The notes under the pieces: generated by a model | Database searches by the model: none | Told to the model about the DNA's origin: nothing | The model's input: the letters and a program-made list of their open reading frames with translations, nothing else | Shown: one piece after another, positions 63,229 to 64,000 of the stretch | Position numbering within the stretch: the stretch's first letter is position 1 | Layout: each line of letters opens with the position of its first letter | NCBI GenBank assembly: GCA_025642075.2 | Contig: JAODUO010001765.1 | Span: forward strand, 27,983 to 91,982 | DNA length: 64,000 nt | Direction of reading: 5' to 3' | Source: Ridgeia piscesae | Taxonomy: Eukaryota > Annelida > Polychaeta > Sabellida > Siboglinidae | Translations under genes and position numbers: made by a program

Positions 63229-63244
63229 GTTGTTTGTTTTTTGG

Positions 63245-64000
63245 GAGCAACTGTACTATTCCACTGTTAGGTGTGACATGGTGATTTTCCCAGTTTATGT
63301 TAGTAAGGTTGAAATCGCCGGTAATTATGACATTTTTTTTTTGGGGTTTTCTTCAATTTGAGTTCCTTGAGTCATGTGGGGCACGATAGAAGGTGCATGT
63401 GACTATTGGTTTAATTCCTTTTATTTCAGTTTCTGTCCAAATGCTCTCACTGTTAGTGTTTAAGTTTGTTAGATGAGTTGTGATGAGATCAGCTTTGGAT
63501 ATTTGGAATACCCCCCTCCAGTAATGCTAGTTTCACTGTCTTTTCTAAAAACATTAAAGTGTTCTGGGAATATTTCTCCGTTTTTAACTGGGGTTTTAAC
63601 CTGTCTCTGTTGCATATTATGTCTGGTTATGTAGGTTGTTTAATACTTCGATGTCTGCTTTTATTCTTAATGCTTTGATTTAAGGAGCACCGGAAGTTTG
63701 ATCTCTTCTTTGGGTTTTTAGGTTTTCTTTCTTAGTTGTGTTACTACTTGTATTTTTTTAATTATGATTTTGCATTGGGGGGTCAAATGGGTTATCCTTG
63801 TTTCGTATCAAAGGGAAATTTTTGAAGTTGGGAATTATTAGTCAGGGAAGTAAGACAAAGATGTTTAATTGTTTGTAGTAAATTTTCATCTATTGCACAG
63901 CATTGTGTGTGTAATTTTTGGCAGTGGTCACAATGGATTCTTTTTGTTTTAAGGACGTCCCTGTGGCAAATGCCACGGGTCAACAATCGAACAATCCATG
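63245..64000 (-). pseudogene. Mirror copy of the LINE 5' part, cut by window end
   Basis: Read on the minus strand, this repeats the endonuclease start and second PHD finger of 52698-53550 (GICHRDV...HCDHCQK...HTQCCAID), but with many one-base indels, so that no long frame remains. Confidence 0.8.

Overview
This window is eukaryotic, almost certainly from an invertebrate animal genome. Support for this comes from GT-AG spliced genes, several tRNA-like and other short dispersed repeats, a CR1-like LINE with PHD fingers, metazoan PIF/Harbinger and EnSpm/CACTA-type transposases, long microsatellites and an AT-rich background. The mix of families resembles a marine lophotrochozoan such as a mollusc, but that taxonomic guess is weak. 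No ordinary host gene can be supported. The window reads as a transposon graveyard with nested insertions and satellite arrays.

Layout. At 3.0-13.2 kb lies a PIF/Harbinger-type element: a HARBI1-like transposase pseudogene (+) converging on a five-exon MADF/Myb-like partner gene (-). A 5.0-kb element with TTAA target duplications and 26-bp terminal inverted repeats (7690-12733) has inserted into the intron between partner exons 1 and 2. A second copy of that element lies at 41912-47046. Both copies carry, on their minus strand, exons of a decayed gene whose protein matches the cytoplasmic C-terminal 'ballast' domain of the P2X7 receptor. A 51-bp minisatellite (13.3-14.3 kb) follows.

At 25.1-31.6 kb is an EnSpm/CACTA-type module. 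Its transposase is broken by two frameshifts, but it is followed on the same strand by a six-exon gene with a DUF4806-like domain that is intact: all phases join, giving 353 codons. Arrays of CCAACGTTGG-type motifs occur on both sides (19.6-20.2 kb and 31.7-32.2 kb) and may be its subterminal repeats.

The right half holds a tRNA-derived SINE (32.4 kb), a GCGAT/GCAAT pentanucleotide array (33.9-34.4 kb), a 26-bp minisatellite (37.6 kb), a roughly 330-bp satellite with paired TCAAGGTCA sites (39.4-40.4 kb), fragments of a LINE (51.4-53.5 kb), and a huge inverted repeat centred at 58490 with arms of at least 5.5 kb running off the window's right edge. The arms are almost identical near the centre and very different at the outer right end, so a fold-back assembly artefact must be considered. 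Seven copies or fragments of a second short repeat family are scattered over both strands.
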